Below are positions 45,341 through 57,014 of a stretch of 64,000 nucleotides of DNA, piece after piece. Every line of letters begins with the position of its first letter. The stretch's first letter is position 1. The translations under genes were made by a program, and so were the position numbers. The DNA is from Molossus alvarezi (Eukaryota; Chordata; Mammalia; Chiroptera; Molossidae). Location of the stretch: positions 372,001 through 436,000 of the forward strand of contig JBAWUJ010000054.1 of assembly GCA_037176705.1 (NCBI GenBank). The letters are read 5' to 3'. A model generated the notes under the pieces. The model was not told the origin of the DNA and ran no database searches. It saw nothing but the letters and a program-made list of their open reading frames with translations.

Positions 45341-47006
45341 TTTTGCCATCTAAAAAATGGAGTTAGGAGAAAGATGCCTAAAGGCACTACAGCAGGGAGG
45401 GTGAGTGTGTGAGAGAATGAGCGAGTGTATGAGAGTGCAAGTGGAGGTGAAGGTGGATGACCAAATCTGAGCAGTTCAGGGCCACGGAGCAGAAAGTTCC
45501 TGTTCTGTGGACAGGAGCAGCTAGCTACCTCCATAAGAAGCCCTTCAAGCCAGTTCTCCCTGCACCACAGGGAGGTCGCACCATTTTGGAAGATCCTGGG
45601 TATTCCTTGGGAGGTTGCAGTGGTAGTGGTTAGGGACCAGCAACCTGAGCCCATCAGCACACCTGCCACCATCGGACCCTTGCACACTCTGTGTCAACAC
45701 AGACCAGTGCACAGTAGTGGAGCTCCCAAGGTGCCTGTTGCAGAAACCGCGGAGTGCCTGGAGCCCAGAACGATCACCCATAGTAGCAGCCAGATCAGAG
45801 TCAAGATATACCACCAGCAACAGAGGCTAGGGAGCAAATCTATACCCAGGCAACACAAGCACAGACCAGAAGCAGAGACCCATCCCCAAATAATACAGCA
45901 AAAGCTGAGCAGGAGTTGAGCTCCATGGGGCAGTAGCACTCTACAGATGCCAGCTGTGGGATCTGGGGCTCCAAAGAGGCCGATGCAGTCCAGTAGCCCA
46001 CAATAGTGATGGTAAGCCAGAGCCCAAGGAAGACTGGAGTAATCCAGCTGCCAACCAGCAGGAACTTTAGGGTGTGGGTGCACCAAAGAAGCCTGTGCAA
46101 CCCAGCAGGGTCTGTGTGATGCAGTTGCCCACAGGACAAACAAGGTGCGGGAACACTAGAAAGTCTTGTGTGACCCAGCTGCACACAAGATAGCCATAGA
46201 GAAAGTAAAAAATGAAAGTGAGTGTGTAGAACCTACACAGACGATCTCCCAGGTAGAAACAAGAATTACAACTAAAATAAAGACAAATCCTCAAAAAAAA
46301 ATTAAATAAAGCAACAGAAAAGCAGCAAGACAGGACCACATAATCAGGAACACTGGTATGATCTGCAAAGGTACGAGAGGGTGGTGGGCTGGAATCCCAG
46401 CGACAGCAGAATTCTTAGCTGTGATCAGAGCCCTTGGGGAATAAAGACCAAACGCACACCACAGCGCAGAGAGTAGGAACACAGTGCTAAAATAGCCTCA
46501 GCCACTAACCTGGGAGCTACGGCATAGGGAGGACAGAGTGGGCATGAACTCTGTGGGGACTCTCAGGATCTGGAGGGCACTGAGGGTTTTTGCTGAGTTG
46601 CGGTCACAAAGAATGGTGGCCAGTGTGCTCCTCTGGAAGCGGTGGAAGAAAGCAGCGCACCCCTCCTCAGAGATTCAGATTTACGCTGGTGGAACAAAGA
46701 AATGCAATTGGAGGCTCATTAATTACAAGCATCTAATCCACCTTCCAGAAATCCTCCTATGCACAGCACCAGGGCTATATTCCAAGGCACTGATTAACTT
46801 AGACTACGACCCACCAGAAAAAGCTACAGAAAAACTGAACTTGTCATGGGCTTGCATATCTACCCAGGTAACTAAGAATCGACAGTGGTGTTTAATGTGG
46901 GCCCACCCACGCACCTCCAAACACAGTAGAGTAAGCCACAACCAGCAGAACACCAACACACATAGATAAAATTTCACAGGATCCAAATCCCACTGAATTA
47001 GCCAAA

Positions 47007-47886
47007 ATGATGAAACAAACAGACATATCTCAAATGAACAAACAAGAGAACTCTATCAAAGGTGAGATCAATGAAATGTAGCTAAGCAAATTACCAGAGG
47101 TGGAATTCAGAGCCATGATCTTGAGGAAGCTCAACAACATGAGTAAGGACATCCACACCATGAGTAAAGATATAGAAACAATGCAAACCAACCAAGTGGA
47201 AATGAAGAATGACACAGCAGAAATTAAGAACACACTGGAAGAACTAACCAGCAGAGTAGACGAAGCTCAGGACCGGATCAGTGAATTAGAAGACAGGGAA
47301 GAAAAAAATCAACCAATCATGTAATGAAAATAAAAAAGCAATTAAAAAACAGGAAACCAGCTTAAGAGAACTGTGGAACAACTAGAAACATAATAACATG
47401 CGCATCATAGAAGTCCCCAAAGAGGAAGAAAATGGGCAAGGGTTAGAGAATATATTTGAAGAAATAGTCATAGAAAACATTCCTAACTTGTTGAAGGAAG
47501 AAGGCATTTCAGTTCAAGAAGCACAGAGAGCCCCAAATAAAAAGAACCCAAACAGGCCCACACCAAGACACACAGTAATTAAAATGACAAAAATTAAAGA
47601 CAAAGAGAGAATCCAAAAGGCAGCAAGAGATAAGCAATAGATTACCTACAAAGGTAACCCCATAAGGCTGTCAGCTGACTTCTCAACAGAAACACTAAAG
47701 GCCAGAAGGAAGTGGCATGAAGTAATCAAGGTCATGAAAAACAAGGATCTGAATCCAAGACTACTCTATCCAGCAAGGCTATCAAATAGATGAAATAAAA
47801 ATCTTTCCAGACAAAAGAAACAAAAGAATAAGACAATATATTTATACCACACCAGCACTGCAAGACATGCTAACGGACTGCTGTAA
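47007..47886 (+). pseudogene. Unit F1 ORF1, broken
   Basis: L1 ORF1 of an older subfamily, beginning MMKQTDISQMNKQENS. A TAG at about 47080 and a stop after NQPIM near 47322 break it. The coiled coil (MSKDIHTMSKDIETMQTNQ, RVDEAQDRISELEDREE) and the RNA-binding part (MRIIEVPKEEENGQG, RPTPRHTVIKM) are readable in separate frames. The ancestral stop is TAA at 47884-47886. In an intact element this protein coats L1 RNA. Confidence 0.85.
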
Positions 47887-47955
47887 TTAATTGAAGAAAT
47901 AGTTAGAAGAATAGAACCACACAGAACAAAAATGGCAATAAATAAGTACATACCT

Positions 47956-48198
47956 GCCCTGGCCGGTTTGGCTCAGCGGTTAGAGCATCAGCCTGCAGTA
48001 CAGAGAGACCCGGGTTCGGTTCCCGCTAAGGGCATGTACCTCGGTTGCAGTTTGTCCCCAGCCCTGGTTGGTCGTGCGGGTGGCAGCCACTCAATGTGTC
48101 CCTTAGCATCGATGTTTCTCTCTCTCTCTCTTCCTCTCTCTCCCTCCTGCTCTATCTGAACAAAAACTGGAAAAATGTCCTCGGGTGAGGATTAAAAA
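47956..48198 (+). mobile_element. VES-type SINE in unit F1
   Basis: Sense-oriented copy: GCCCTGGCCGGTTTGGCTCAGCGG head, GGGTTCGGTTCCC B-box, GCATCGATGTTTCTCTC, and a GTCCTCGGGTGAGGATT tail. It is flanked by an exact 16-bp target-site duplication AAATAAGTACATACCT at 47940-47955 and 48199-48214. The near-perfect promoter boxes suggest a recent insertion. Confidence 0.95.
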
Positions 48199-48214
48199 AA
48201 ATAAGTACATACCT

Positions 48215-50640
48215 TAAGGTCACCATTTTGGAAGACCTGGGTCTTCCCTGGGAGGTTGCAGTGGGAGTGGCTAGAGCCCAGCAACCTGAGCCGACCAGCA
48301 CACCTGCCACCATTGTACCCTTGGACACTGTGTGCCAACACAGACCAGTGCACAGTAGTGGAGCTACCAAGGTGTCTGCTGCAGAAGCCGCGGACAGCAG
48401 GGAGCACAGCACGAACCTGTATAGTAGCAGCCCGATCAGAGTTGAGATATACCTCCAGCTACAGATGCTGGGGAGCAGATTCATGCCCAGGCAACACAAG
48501 CACAGACCAGAAGCAGAGACCCATCCCCCAAAACTACAGCAAATGCTGAGCAGGAGTTGAGCCCCATGGGGCAGTAGTACTCCCCAAAAAAACAGCTGTG
48601 GTATTTGGGCTCCAAAGAGGCCGATGCAGTCCAGTAGCCCACAAGAGCAATAGTAATCCAGAGCCCACGAAAAGACTGGTGTGATCCAGCTGCCAACCAT
48701 CAGGCACTTTAGCGTGTTGGGGCACCAGAGAGGCCTGTGCAAACCCAGCAGGGACTGTGCGATTCACTTGCCTACATGACATTCAGGGTGTGGGGACACC
48801 TGAAAGTCTTGTGTGAACCAGCTGCACACAAAATAGCCATAGAGGAAGTGTAAAATGAAAGCCAGTGAATAGAACCTACACAGAAGATCCTTCAGGACCA
48901 AACAAGTTTACAACAAAAATGAATTAAATCCTCAGAAAAAAAGCAACAGAAAAGCAGCAAGACAGGGCCATATAACCAGGGACACTGGTATCACCTGCAA
49001 AGGTGTGAGAGGGTGGTGGGCTGGAAGCCCAGGGATCGCCGCATTCTTAACTGTGATCAGAGCCCTTGGGGAATAAAGACCAAGTCCAATCCACAGCACA
49101 CAGCGCAGAAAGAGTGTTAAAATAGCCACAGCCACTAACCTGGGAGCTACGGCACAGGGAGGGCAGACTGAACATGAACTCTGTTGGGACACCCAGGATC
49201 TGGAAGGCACTAAGAGTTTTTGCTGAGTTGCGGTCACAAAGGACGGTGGCTAGTGTGCTTCTACTAGAAGCTGTGGAAGAGAGCAACAGCACCCCTCCTC
49301 GGAGATTCAGACTTTCCCTGGTGAGACAAAGAAATGCAAATTGAAGATCATTAATAACCAGCATCAATCCCACCTTCAGGAAATCCTCTTATGCAGAGCA
49401 CCAGGGCTATATTCCAAGGCACTGATTAACTTATAGTACTACCCTCCAGGAAAAAGCTAGAGGATAATTCAACCTGTTCTCGGCTTGCAAATCTACCCAG
49501 GAAACTAAGACTCGACAGTGGTGTTTAATGTGGGCCCACCCAGGCTCTTCCGAACACAGTAGAGGGAGTCACAAGCAGCAGAACACCAACACCCATAGAG
49601 AAAATTTGGCAGGCTCCAAAACCTACTGAGTTAGCCAAAATGATGAAACAAACAGACATATCTCAAATGAACAAACAAGAGAACTCTATCAAGGATGAGA
49701 TCAATGAAATATAGCTAAGCAAGTTATCAGAGGTAGAATTCAGAGCCATGACCTTGAGGAAGCACAACAGCATGAGTAAGGACATCCACACCATGAGTAA
49801 AGCTATAGAAACAATGCAAACCAACCAAGTGGAAATGAAGAATGATGCAGCAGAATTTAAGAACACACTGGAAGAACTAACCAGCAGAGTAGACGAAGCT
49901 CAGGACCAGATCAGTGAATTAGAAGACAGGGAAGAAAAAAATCAACCAATCATGTAATGAAAATGAAAAAATAATTAAAACACAGGAAGACAGCTTAAGA
50001 GAACTCTGGGAAAACTGAAAACATAATAACATTCGCATCATAGGCGTCGCCAAAGAGGAAAAAAATGGACAAGCATTAGAGAATACATTTGAAGAAATAG
50101 TGACAGTAAACATTCCTAACTTGGTGAAGAAAAAAGGCATTCAAGTTCAAGAAGCAGAGAGAGCCCCAAATAAAAAAAAAAAAAACCAAACAGGCCCACA
50201 AAAGACACATAGTAATTAAAATGACAAAAATTAAAGACAAAGAGAGAATTCTAAAGGCAGCAAGAGGTTAGCAACAGCTAACGTACAAAGGTAACCCCAT
50301 AAGGCTCTCAGCTGACTTCTCCACAGAAACACTACAGGCCAGAAGGGCGTGGCATGAAGTAATCAAGGTTATGAAAAACAATGATCTGAATCCAAGACTA
50401 ATCTATCCAGCAAGACTATCATGAAAAATAGGTCAAATTAAAAGCTTTCCCGACTAAAGAAGAAAAAAAAAGGATAAGGGAATATATTCACACCACAACA
50501 GCACTGCAAGACATGCTAAAAGGACTGCTGTAATTAATTGAAGAAATAGTTAGACGAATAGAACCACACAAAACAAAAATGGCAGTAAATAAGTACATAC
50601 CAATGATCATCTTAAATGTACATGGTCTGAATGTTTCAAT
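48215..50640 (+). mobile_element. Old L1 unit F2, 5' part (5'UTR, ORF1, ORF2 start)
   Basis: Second head-to-tail copy of the F-type 5'UTR and ORF1, lacking the first ~230 bases of the F1 5'UTR. It continues to ORF2 start ATGGCAGTAAATAAG (50579) and codon ~22, where L1-G is inserted. The remainder resumes at 57015. Confidence 0.82.
49640..50533 (+). pseudogene. Unit F2 ORF1, broken
   Basis: Same subfamily as the unit F1 ORF1 (MMKQTDISQMNKQENSIKDE). A TAG near 49713, a stop after NQPIM at 49957 and a TAG near 50269 break it. Coiled-coil and RNA-binding blocks remain in order: TMSKAIETMQTNQVEMKND, then QLTYKGNPIRLSADFSTETL with frame changes. Ancestral stop TAA 50531-50533. Nucleotide similarity to unit F1 ORF1 is high over the whole length. 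Confidence 0.85.
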
Positions 50641-50657
50641 AGAAAGTTGTGGAGTAG
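50641..50657. repeat. Target-site duplication of L1-G, left copy
   Basis: AGAAAGTTGTGGAGTAG (17 bases) is repeated exactly at 56998-57014, bracketing L1-G inside unit F2. Confidence 0.95.
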
Positions 50658-51475
50658 AACTGAAAAATGGCGGCGGAGTGAACGTAGCTACACAGACCAT
50701 CTCCCAGAACCAAACTGGAATTAAAACTATAACACAGACAAATCGATGGGAAAAACCAACAGAAAAGCAGCTTGCGAGGACCATACAACAAGGGACACTG
50801 ATTCCATCCCGGTAGGCTTGCGAAGGCACGAGACGGGGCTGGGAGCCCACGGTCGGCAGCTTGGCAGCGGCCTCAGCTGGGAGCAGCGCCCTCGGGTTAC
50901 ACTCCCAGGCGGCTCCATAGCGCAGCCGGGACAGAGGCTGAAACAGCCACAGCCACTCACCTTGGGCTCCGGCAGAGGGAGGGCAGACTGGACTGGAGCT
51001 GTGTCGGGACACTAGGGGTTTGGAGGGCACTCAGAGCTTTGGCTGAGTGCAGCCACGCCGGACGGTGGCCACATTGTTCCTTCCCAGGGCTCTGAGGAGA
51101 GGCAGCTGCCCCTCCCTCGGAGATCCAACCCCACCCTGTGGGCCATTGAAGTGTTAATTGAGGCTCACTAACAACCAGAATCTGCCCCACCCTCGTGAAA
51201 GCCCCTTGGCTGAGCACCAGAGGGAGTTTTTCAATCAACTGACAACCCAAAACTGATCAATTAACCTAGACTGCTAGCCTCCAGGCAAAAAGCTAGAGGA
51301 TAACAGTACGTTTCCTGGGCTGGCAACTTTAACCAGGAAAGAAAGACTTGACAGTGGTGTTCAACGTGGGTCCTCCCTCACTCATCTAAACACAGGAGAG
51401 GGAGCCACAAACAGCAGAACACCAACACCCACAGGGAGAACTTGACAGGCTCCAAAGCCCACAGTGATAGTCAAA

Positions 51476-52357
51476 ATGGTGAAACACAGAAACAGAAGCC
51501 AAATGAAAGAGCAAGACACCTCCACCGAAGATGAGATCAATGTGGAGCAATTAGGCATGTTAACAGAGCTAGAATTCAGAGCCATGATCTTGAGGAAGCT
51601 GAACAGCATGAGTAAGGACATAGAGACACTGAAAATAAGCCAATTGGAAATTAAAAACCAACAAGAAGAGATAAAAAATGACATATCAGAAATGAAAAAC
51701 ACATTGGAAGGTTTAAAAAGCAGAGTAGGGGAAGCTGAGGACCAGATCAGTGAATTAGAAGACAGGCTAGAAAAAATAAACCAATCAGAAAAACAAAAGG
51801 AAAAAACTATTTAAAAACAGGAAGACAGTATAAGAGAACTATGGGACAACTGAAAACGTAACAATATTCGCATCATAGGAGTCCCCGAAGAAGAAGAAAA
51901 GGAGCAAGGGATAGAGAATATATTCAAAAAAATAGTGAGAGAAAACTTCCCTAATTTGGTGAAGGAAGAAGGCATTCAAGTTCAAGAGGCACAGAGAGTC
52001 CCAAGTAAGAAGAACCCAAACAGGCCCACACCAAGACACTTAGTAATTAAAATGCCACAAATTAAAGACAAAGAGAGAATCCTAAAAGCAGCAAGAGATA
52101 AGCAACAGGTTACCTACAAAGGGAACCCCATAAGGCTCTCAGCTGACTTCTCACAAGAAACACTACAGGCCAGAAGAGAATGGCATGAAGTAATCAAAGT
52201 CATGAAAAACAAGAATCTGAATCCAAGACTACTCTACCCAGCAAGGCTATCATTCAAAATATAAGATCAAATAAAGAGCTTCCCAGACAAAAAAAGTCTA
52301 AGGAAATACATTAACACCAAACCAGCACTGCAAGAAATGTTAAAAGGACTGCTGTAA
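51476..52357 (+). pseudogene. L1-G ORF1, broken
   Basis: Starts MVKHRNRSQMKEQDTSTEDE. The coiled-coil part is open to 51814, then ACTATTTAAAAAC introduces a stop or frameshift. The RRM and C-terminal blocks (NFPNLVKEEGIQVQEAQR, RREWHEVIKVMKNKNLNPRL) are open at 51935-52264, followed by a TAA where L1-B continues. Ancestral stop TAA 52355-52357. Compared with L1-B it lacks about a dozen bases near DIETLK (codons for CKDMSNM are missing). Confidence 0.88.
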
Positions 52358-52395
52358 TTAGCAGTAGAAATGGGAAGAAAAATAGAACCACACTA

Positions 52396-55300
52396 ATGCA
52401 ATAAATAAGTACATATCAATAATCACCTTAAACGTAAATGGATTGAATGCTCCCATAAAGAGACACAGAGTAGCTGATTGGATAAGAAAGCATGACTCAT
52501 CTATATGTTGTTTACAAGAGACCCACCTCTCAACAAAAGACTCACATAGGTTGAAAGTGAAGGGATGTAAAAAAATTTTCCAAGCAAATGGAAAGCAAAA
52601 AAAAGCTGGGGTAGCAATTCTCATATCTGATAAAATAGATTTCAAAATGAAGACCATAACTAGAGACAAAGACGGCCACTACATAATATTGAAAGGATCT
52701 ATCCAATAGGAAGATATAACCTTGATAAACATATATGCACCCAACATAGGAGCACCAAAATATATTAAAAATCTTCTGGAGGACTTCCAAGGAGAAATCA
52801 ACAACAATACAATCAAAGCAGGGGACTTCAACACCCTGTTGACAGCACTGGATAGATCCACAGAGACTCTAAATGAAGCACTAGACCAAATGGATTTAAT
52901 AGATATCTACAGAGAATTACACCCCAAAACTACAGAATACACATTCTTCTCAAGCGCACATGGAATATTCTCAAAGATAGACCACATGATAGGACACAAA
53001 CTAAATCTCCACAAGTTCAAGAAGATGGAAACCATATCAAGCATCTTCTCAGATCACAATGGCATGAAACTAGAAATCAATTGCAACAAGAACATGCAAA
53101 GACATTTCAACACATGGAGGCTAAATAGCATGTTATTAAACAATGAATGGGTCACCGAGGAGATCAAGGAAGAAATTAAAAACTTCCTGGAAACCAATGA
53201 AAATGAACACACAACAACACAAAATCTATGGGATGCAGCGAAAGCAGTTCTGAGAGGGAAGTTCATAGCACTACAGGCCTACCTCAAAAAACAAGAAAAA
53301 TTTCTAATTGACTGTTTAACCTCACAATTTAAAGAATTAGAAAGCAAACAAAAAGAAAACCCCAGAGCAAGTAGGAAGAAGGAAATAGTAAAGATCAGAG
53401 CAGAAATAAATCACATAGAGACCAAAAAAACAATTCAAAGGATCAATGAAACAAAGAGCTGGTTTTTCGAAAAGATTAACAAGATCGATGGACTCTTAGC
53501 TAGACTCACCAAGAAACAAAGAGAGAGAACCCAAATACACAAAATCAGAAATGAAAGAGGAGAAGTAACAACCAACACCACCGAAATACAAAAGATCGTT
53601 AACAACTACTATGAACAACTATATGGCAACAAATTCGACAATCTAAGCGAAATGGACAAATTTCTAAAAACACACAGTCTCCCAAAACTATTCCCGGAAG
53701 AGATAGAAAACTTGAACAGACCAATAACAACTAAGGAAATTGAAGAGGTAATCAAGACTCTCCCAGCAAACAAAAGCCCAGGCCCAGATGGTTTCACGGG
53801 GGAGTTTTACTGAACATTCAAAAAAGAACTAACACCCATTCTCCTCAAACAATTGCAAAAAATTCAAGAAGAAGGAAGACTTCCAAACACGTTCTATGAG
53901 GCCAGCATAATTCTAATTCCAAAACCAGAAAAAGACACTACGAAGAAAGAAAACTACAGGCCAATATCCCTGATGAACATAGACACCAAAATCCTGAACA
54001 AAATATTAGCAAATCAGATCCAGAAATACATCAAAAAAATTATTCACCATGACCAAGTGGGATTCACTCCAGGGATGCAAGGCTGGTACAATATTCACAA
54101 ATCAATAAACGTGATACACCACATAAACAAAATGAAGAATAAAAACCACATGATCATATAAATAGATGCTGAAAAAGCATTCGACAAAATCCAGCATCCA
54201 TTTCTGATAAAAACGCTCAGCAATGTAGGAATAGAGGGACCATATCTTGACATAATAAAGGCCATATATGAAAAACCTACAGCCAACATCATACTCAATG
54301 GACAGAAACTAAAAACATTTCCATTAAGAACAGGAACAAGACAAGGATGTCCACTTTCGCCACTCTTATTTAACATTGTACTGGAAGTCTTAGCCACAGC
54401 AATCAGAAATGAAGAAAAAATAAAAGGGATCCAAATTGGAAAGGAGGAAGTAAAACTGTCATTATTTGCAGATGACATGATATTGTACATAGAAAACCCT
54501 AAAGACTCCATCAAAAATCTATTAGACTTAATAAATGAATTTGGCAAAGTAGCAGGATACAAAATTAACGTCAAGAAATCGATGGCATTCTTTTACATCA
54601 ATGATGAACTCACAGAAAGAGAAACTGAAAAAACAATCCCATTCACCATCACGCCAAAAAAATTACGATACCTAGGAATAAACTTAACCAAAAAAGTAAA
54701 GGACCTATTTGCAGAAAACTACAGGTCATTGAAAAAAGAAATAGAGGAAGATATAAAAAAGTGGAGGCACATACCCTGTTCATGGATTGGAAGAATTAAC
54801 ATCATTAAAATGTCCATACTACCCAAAGCAATTTATAGATTCAATGCAATCCCCATCAAAATACCAATGACATATTTCATAGAACTAGAACAAATACTTC
54901 AAAAGTTTATATGGAACCAGAAAAGACCCCGAATAGCCACAGCAATCTTGAAAAAGAAGAACAAAGTAAGTGGGATCACAATACCAGATACTGTATCAGG
55001 TTATACTACAAAGCGACTGTAACCAAAGCAGCCTGGTACTGGCACAAGAACAGGCATATAGACCAGTGGAACAAAACTGAAAACCCAGAAATGGACCCAA
55101 GGCAATACGCTCAATTAATATTTGACAAAGGTGGCAAGAGCATACAGTGGAGTAAAGACAGCCTCTTTAATAAATGGTGTTGGGAAAATTGGACAGCTAC
55201 ATGCAAAAAAATGAAACTAGACCATCAACTTACACCATACACAAAAATAAACTCAAAATGGATAAAAGTCTTAAATGTGATCCGTGAATGCATAAAAATT

Positions 55301-56698
55301 CTACAAAAAAATGTAGGCAACAAAATTTCGGACATCATACGGAGCAGAATTTTCACTGATACATCACCTAAGGCAACAGAAATAAAGGAGAACATGAACA
55401 CATGGGACTACATCAAACTAAAAAGCTTCTGCACAGCAAAAGAAACAATCATCAAAATGGAAAGGCAACCCACTGTATGGGAGAACATCATTGCCAATGA
55501 TGTATCAGATAAGGGGTTACTTTCCAATATATAGAGAGTGCTCATACAACTCCACAAAAGGAAGACTAAGAACCCAATTAAAAAATGGGCAGAGCCAAGT
55601 GTCCACCAGTAGAGGAATGGATAAAAAAGCTGTGGTACATATACACAATGGAGTTCTATGCAACAGTAAGAAAGAAAGATCTCTTATCCTTTGAGACGAC
55701 ATGGAGGGACTTGGAAAATATTATCCTAAGTGAAAGAAGCCAAGCAGAAAAAGACAAATACCACATGATCTCACTTATATACGGAATATAATGAACATAA
55801 CAGTCTGAGGAATACAGTAGACCCAGACACATGGAAGTAGAGCACAGACTGACATCCCTCAGAAGAGGGGATGGGGGGTGGGGGGGTGGGAAGAGATAAA
55901 CCCCAGAAGTTATATGCATGTATGCATGACCAATGGACATGGATAACTAAGACGGGGACAGGGTGGAGGGGGGTGTGGTGGGGGGTGCCAATGGGGTAAA
56001 AAGGTAAAATATCTGTACCAAAAAAATAAATAAAAATTCTTAATAAAAAAAAAAAAAAAAGATCACAAAAAAAAAAAAAAAAAATGGGCAGAGGAGCTGA
56101 ATAGACACCTCTCCAAATAGGACATACAAATGGCCAAGAGACATATGAAGAAATGCTCAACATCACTAATCATCAGAGAGATGCAAATTAAAACAACAAT
56201 GAGGTATCACCTCACACCTGTCAGAATGGCCGCCATCAACAAATCATCAAACAACAAGTGTTGGCGAGGGTGTGGAGAAAAGGGGACTCTAATACACTGC
56301 TGGTGGGAATGCAGACTGGTGCAGCCGCTATGGAAACAATATGGTGCTACCTCAAAAAATTAAAAATTGAACTTCCATTTGACCCAGTGATTCCACTGCT
56401 GGGAATATACCCTAAGAAGCCTGAAACACCAATCAGGAAGAATGTATGTACCTCCATGTTCATAGCAGCACTATTTACAATAGCTAAGATCTGGAAACAG
56501 CCCAAGTGTCCACCAGTAGACGAATGGATAAAAAAGCGGTGGTACATATACACAATGGAGTACTATGCAGCGGTAAGAGAGAAAGATCTCTTATCCTTTG
56601 AGACGACATGGAGGGACCTGGAAAGTATTATCCTAAGTGAAGGAAGCCAAGCAGAAAAAGACAAATACCACATGATCTCACTTATATACAGAATATAA
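52396..56698 (+). pseudogene. L1-G ORF2, broken, with L1-H inserted
   Basis: Near full-length ORF2 with the start damaged (AATGCAATAAATAAG instead of ATGGCAATAAAT). Endonuclease blocks: QETHL at about 52513, [19 protein letters not shown] at about 52825, SDHNG at about 53050. Codon 324 is sense (KELES at about 53338), unlike L1-A and L1-B. A CGA-to-TGA change ends the frame at 53813 (GEFY-stop). [12 protein letters not shown] lies at about 54465. Further stops or frameshifts fall near 52710, 54161, 55000 and 55534. The C-terminal [18 protein letters not shown] is at about 56257. Stop TAA 56696-56698. The family enzyme nicks DNA and reverse transcribes L1 RNA; this copy cannot. Confidence 0.9.
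55580..56093 (+). mobile_element. L1-H, 3'-end L1 nested in L1-G, with duplications
   Basis: An L1 tail (last ~60 codons of ORF2, 3'UTR, two A-runs; 55595-56078) flanked by AAAAAATGGGCAGAG at 55580-55594 and 56079-56093. Its ORF2 end reads [21 protein letters not shown]1-G ORF2 resumes with GAGCTGAATAGACACC. Confidence 0.92.
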
Positions 56699-56997
56699 TG
56701 AACATAACAGTCTGAGGAATACAGTAGACCCAGACACATGGAAGTAGGGCACAGACTGACATCCCTCAGAAGAGGGGATGGGGCGTGGGGGGGTGGGAAG
56801 AGATAAACCTCAGAACTTATATGCATGTATGCATGACCAATGGACATGGACAACTAAGCTGGGGACAGGGTGGAGGGGGGGTGTGGTGGGGGGTGCCAAT
56901 GGGGTAAAAAGGTAAAATATCTGTAACAAGAAAATAAATAAAAATTCATAAAAATAGAAAAAAATTAAAAAATAAATAAATAAACAACAACAAAAAA

Positions 56998-57014
56998 AGA
57001 AAGTTGTGGAGTAG
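56998..57014. repeat. Target-site duplication of L1-G, right copy
   Basis: Exact repeat of 50641-50657. Confidence 0.95.

Larger units (their letters stand above)
45341..48214 (+). mobile_element. Old L1 unit F1 (5'UTR and ORF1, ends at ORF2 start)
   Basis: 5'UTR from about 45341 (ATTTTGCCATCTAAAAAATGG) to 47006, then ORF1, then ORF2 start ATGGCAATAAATAAG at 47932. After removing the SINE at 47956-48198 only about 25 bases of ORF2 remain before the 5'UTR of unit F2 begins (GGTCACCATTTTGGAAGACC at about 48218). The two 5'UTRs share long stretches such as CATTTTGGAAGA and GTGCACAGTAGTGGAGCT. Confidence 0.82.
50658..56997 (+). mobile_element. L1-G, full-length LINE-1 inserted in unit F2
   Basis: Complete L1: 5' end AACTGAAAAATGGCGGCGG, a CpG-rich 5'UTR without tandem monomers, ORF1, ORF2, a 3'UTR and an A-rich tail, inside a 17-bp target-site duplication. 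It is interrupted near the ORF2 3' end by L1-H (55595-56078). Stops and indels are moderate, so its age lies between L1-B and the F units. Confidence 0.93.

Noticed and set aside
47956..48030. Functional tRNA gene in the SINE heads
   Set aside because: The A- and B-box text is that of VES SINE heads, which lack a full tRNA cloverleaf 3' end and continue into a SINE body. The same sequence recurs at several sites with target-site duplications.
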